From positions 930,001 to 994,000 of the forward strand of contig JBDWFY010000013.1 of NCBI GenBank assembly GCA_039976075.1: a stretch of DNA of 64,000 nucleotides. Direction: 5' to 3'. The translations under genes were made by a program, and so were the position numbers. This stretch comes from JBDWFY01 sp039976075. GTDB taxonomy: Bacteria > Pseudomonadota > Alphaproteobacteria > Rhizobiales > Stappiaceae. The stretch's first letter is position 1; the number at the start of each line of letters is the position of its first letter. The notes under the pieces were generated by a model, which worked only from the letters and a program-made list of their open reading frames with translations, ran no database searches and was not told the origin of the DNA. Of the stretch, positions 63,893 to 64,000 are shown piece by piece.

Positions 63893-64000
63893 ATGAAACG
63901 TCTATTGATTGCGGCTTCCGCTGTCGCCCTGCTTTCCACCGCCGCACCGGCACTTGCTGCTTGTGAAGATGGCGAGATTGTCATCAAGTTCAGTCATGTT
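63893..64000 (+). CDS. TRAP transporter solute-binding protein, N-terminal fragment
   Basis: Only 36 codons before the window ends. Signal peptide KRLLIAASAVALLSTAAPA cut near ALAA, then CEDGEIVIKFSHV, the usual opening of DctP proteins from this bacterial group. A strong GGGAGGA precedes the ATG. The rest of the transporter, probably Q and M subunits, lies beyond the right edge. Confidence 0.8.
   Translation, partial: MKRLLIAASAVALLSTAAPALAACEDGEIVIKFSHV

Overview
The window reads as chromosomal DNA of an alphaproteobacterium, most likely of the Hyphomicrobiales (Rhizobiales) grade. This is inferred from gene content and order: rpsA-cmk-aroA beside a TIGR02300-type zinc-ribbon gene and tRNA-Ala; an Hsp20/DUF1150 pair; ptsN, hpf, rpoN, lptB, lptA and lptC in one run; and the long run rppH, yibQ, ctpA, envC, rlmH, rsfS, nadD, proA, proB, obgE, GNATs, rpmA, rplU. 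No rRNA, insertion sequence, integrase, CRISPR array or replication origin was seen. Three tRNA genes are present: Ala-GGC, Leu-CAG and Ser-CGA.

Layout. 1-5.1 kb: rpsA, cmk and aroA (minus), the TIGR02300 gene (plus) and tRNA-Ala. 5.1-8.5 kb: a soluble double-PAS chemoreceptor, about 740 bp without a convincing gene, then Hsp20 and DUF1150. 9-14 kb: ptsN, hpf, rpoN and the LPS transport genes lptB, lptA, lptC (minus). 14-21.6 kb: RNase D, tRNA-Leu, an NDUFA9-like NAD(P)-binding protein, uppP, a glutathione S-transferase, queG and a 729-residue exported protein I do not recognise. 21.7-27.2 kb: NAD-dependent molybdenum formate dehydrogenase (fused FdsG/FdsB plus FdsA) with a LysR regulator upstream. 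27.3-40.8 kb: the conserved housekeeping run, all on minus. 41.2-42.2 kb: tRNA-Ser and an AT-rich orphan gene.

42.4-48.6 kb is a catabolic module. A LacI-type repressor is divergent from a PhyH-type dioxygenase, a TRAP transporter (P, Q, M subunits) and a periplasmic SMP-30-type hydrolase. Two perfect 16-bp palindromes overlap or follow the candidate promoter of the dioxygenase gene. 48.8-51.1 kb holds a phosphotransacylase and acetate kinase pair.

51.3-60.7 kb is the least ordinary region. An ECF sigma factor, an anti-sigma factor and an exported subtilisin-like protease form one operon. Divergent from it are two large exported proteins: a beta-propeller protein and a 1294-residue protein with a glycine tract, four Ig-like repeats and a tail of seven Cys/Arg-rich repeats. 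These two share a Cys-containing module of about 100 residues, so they probably work together. I propose, as inference, that the locus is a sigma-controlled, protease-gated cell-surface assembly system.

60.9-63.5 kb is modABC for molybdate uptake, which would also supply metal for the formate dehydrogenase. The window ends inside a TRAP-type solute-binding protein gene. Start codons were reassigned in many places from ribosome-binding sites, overlaps or family N-termini; the reasons are given per gene.
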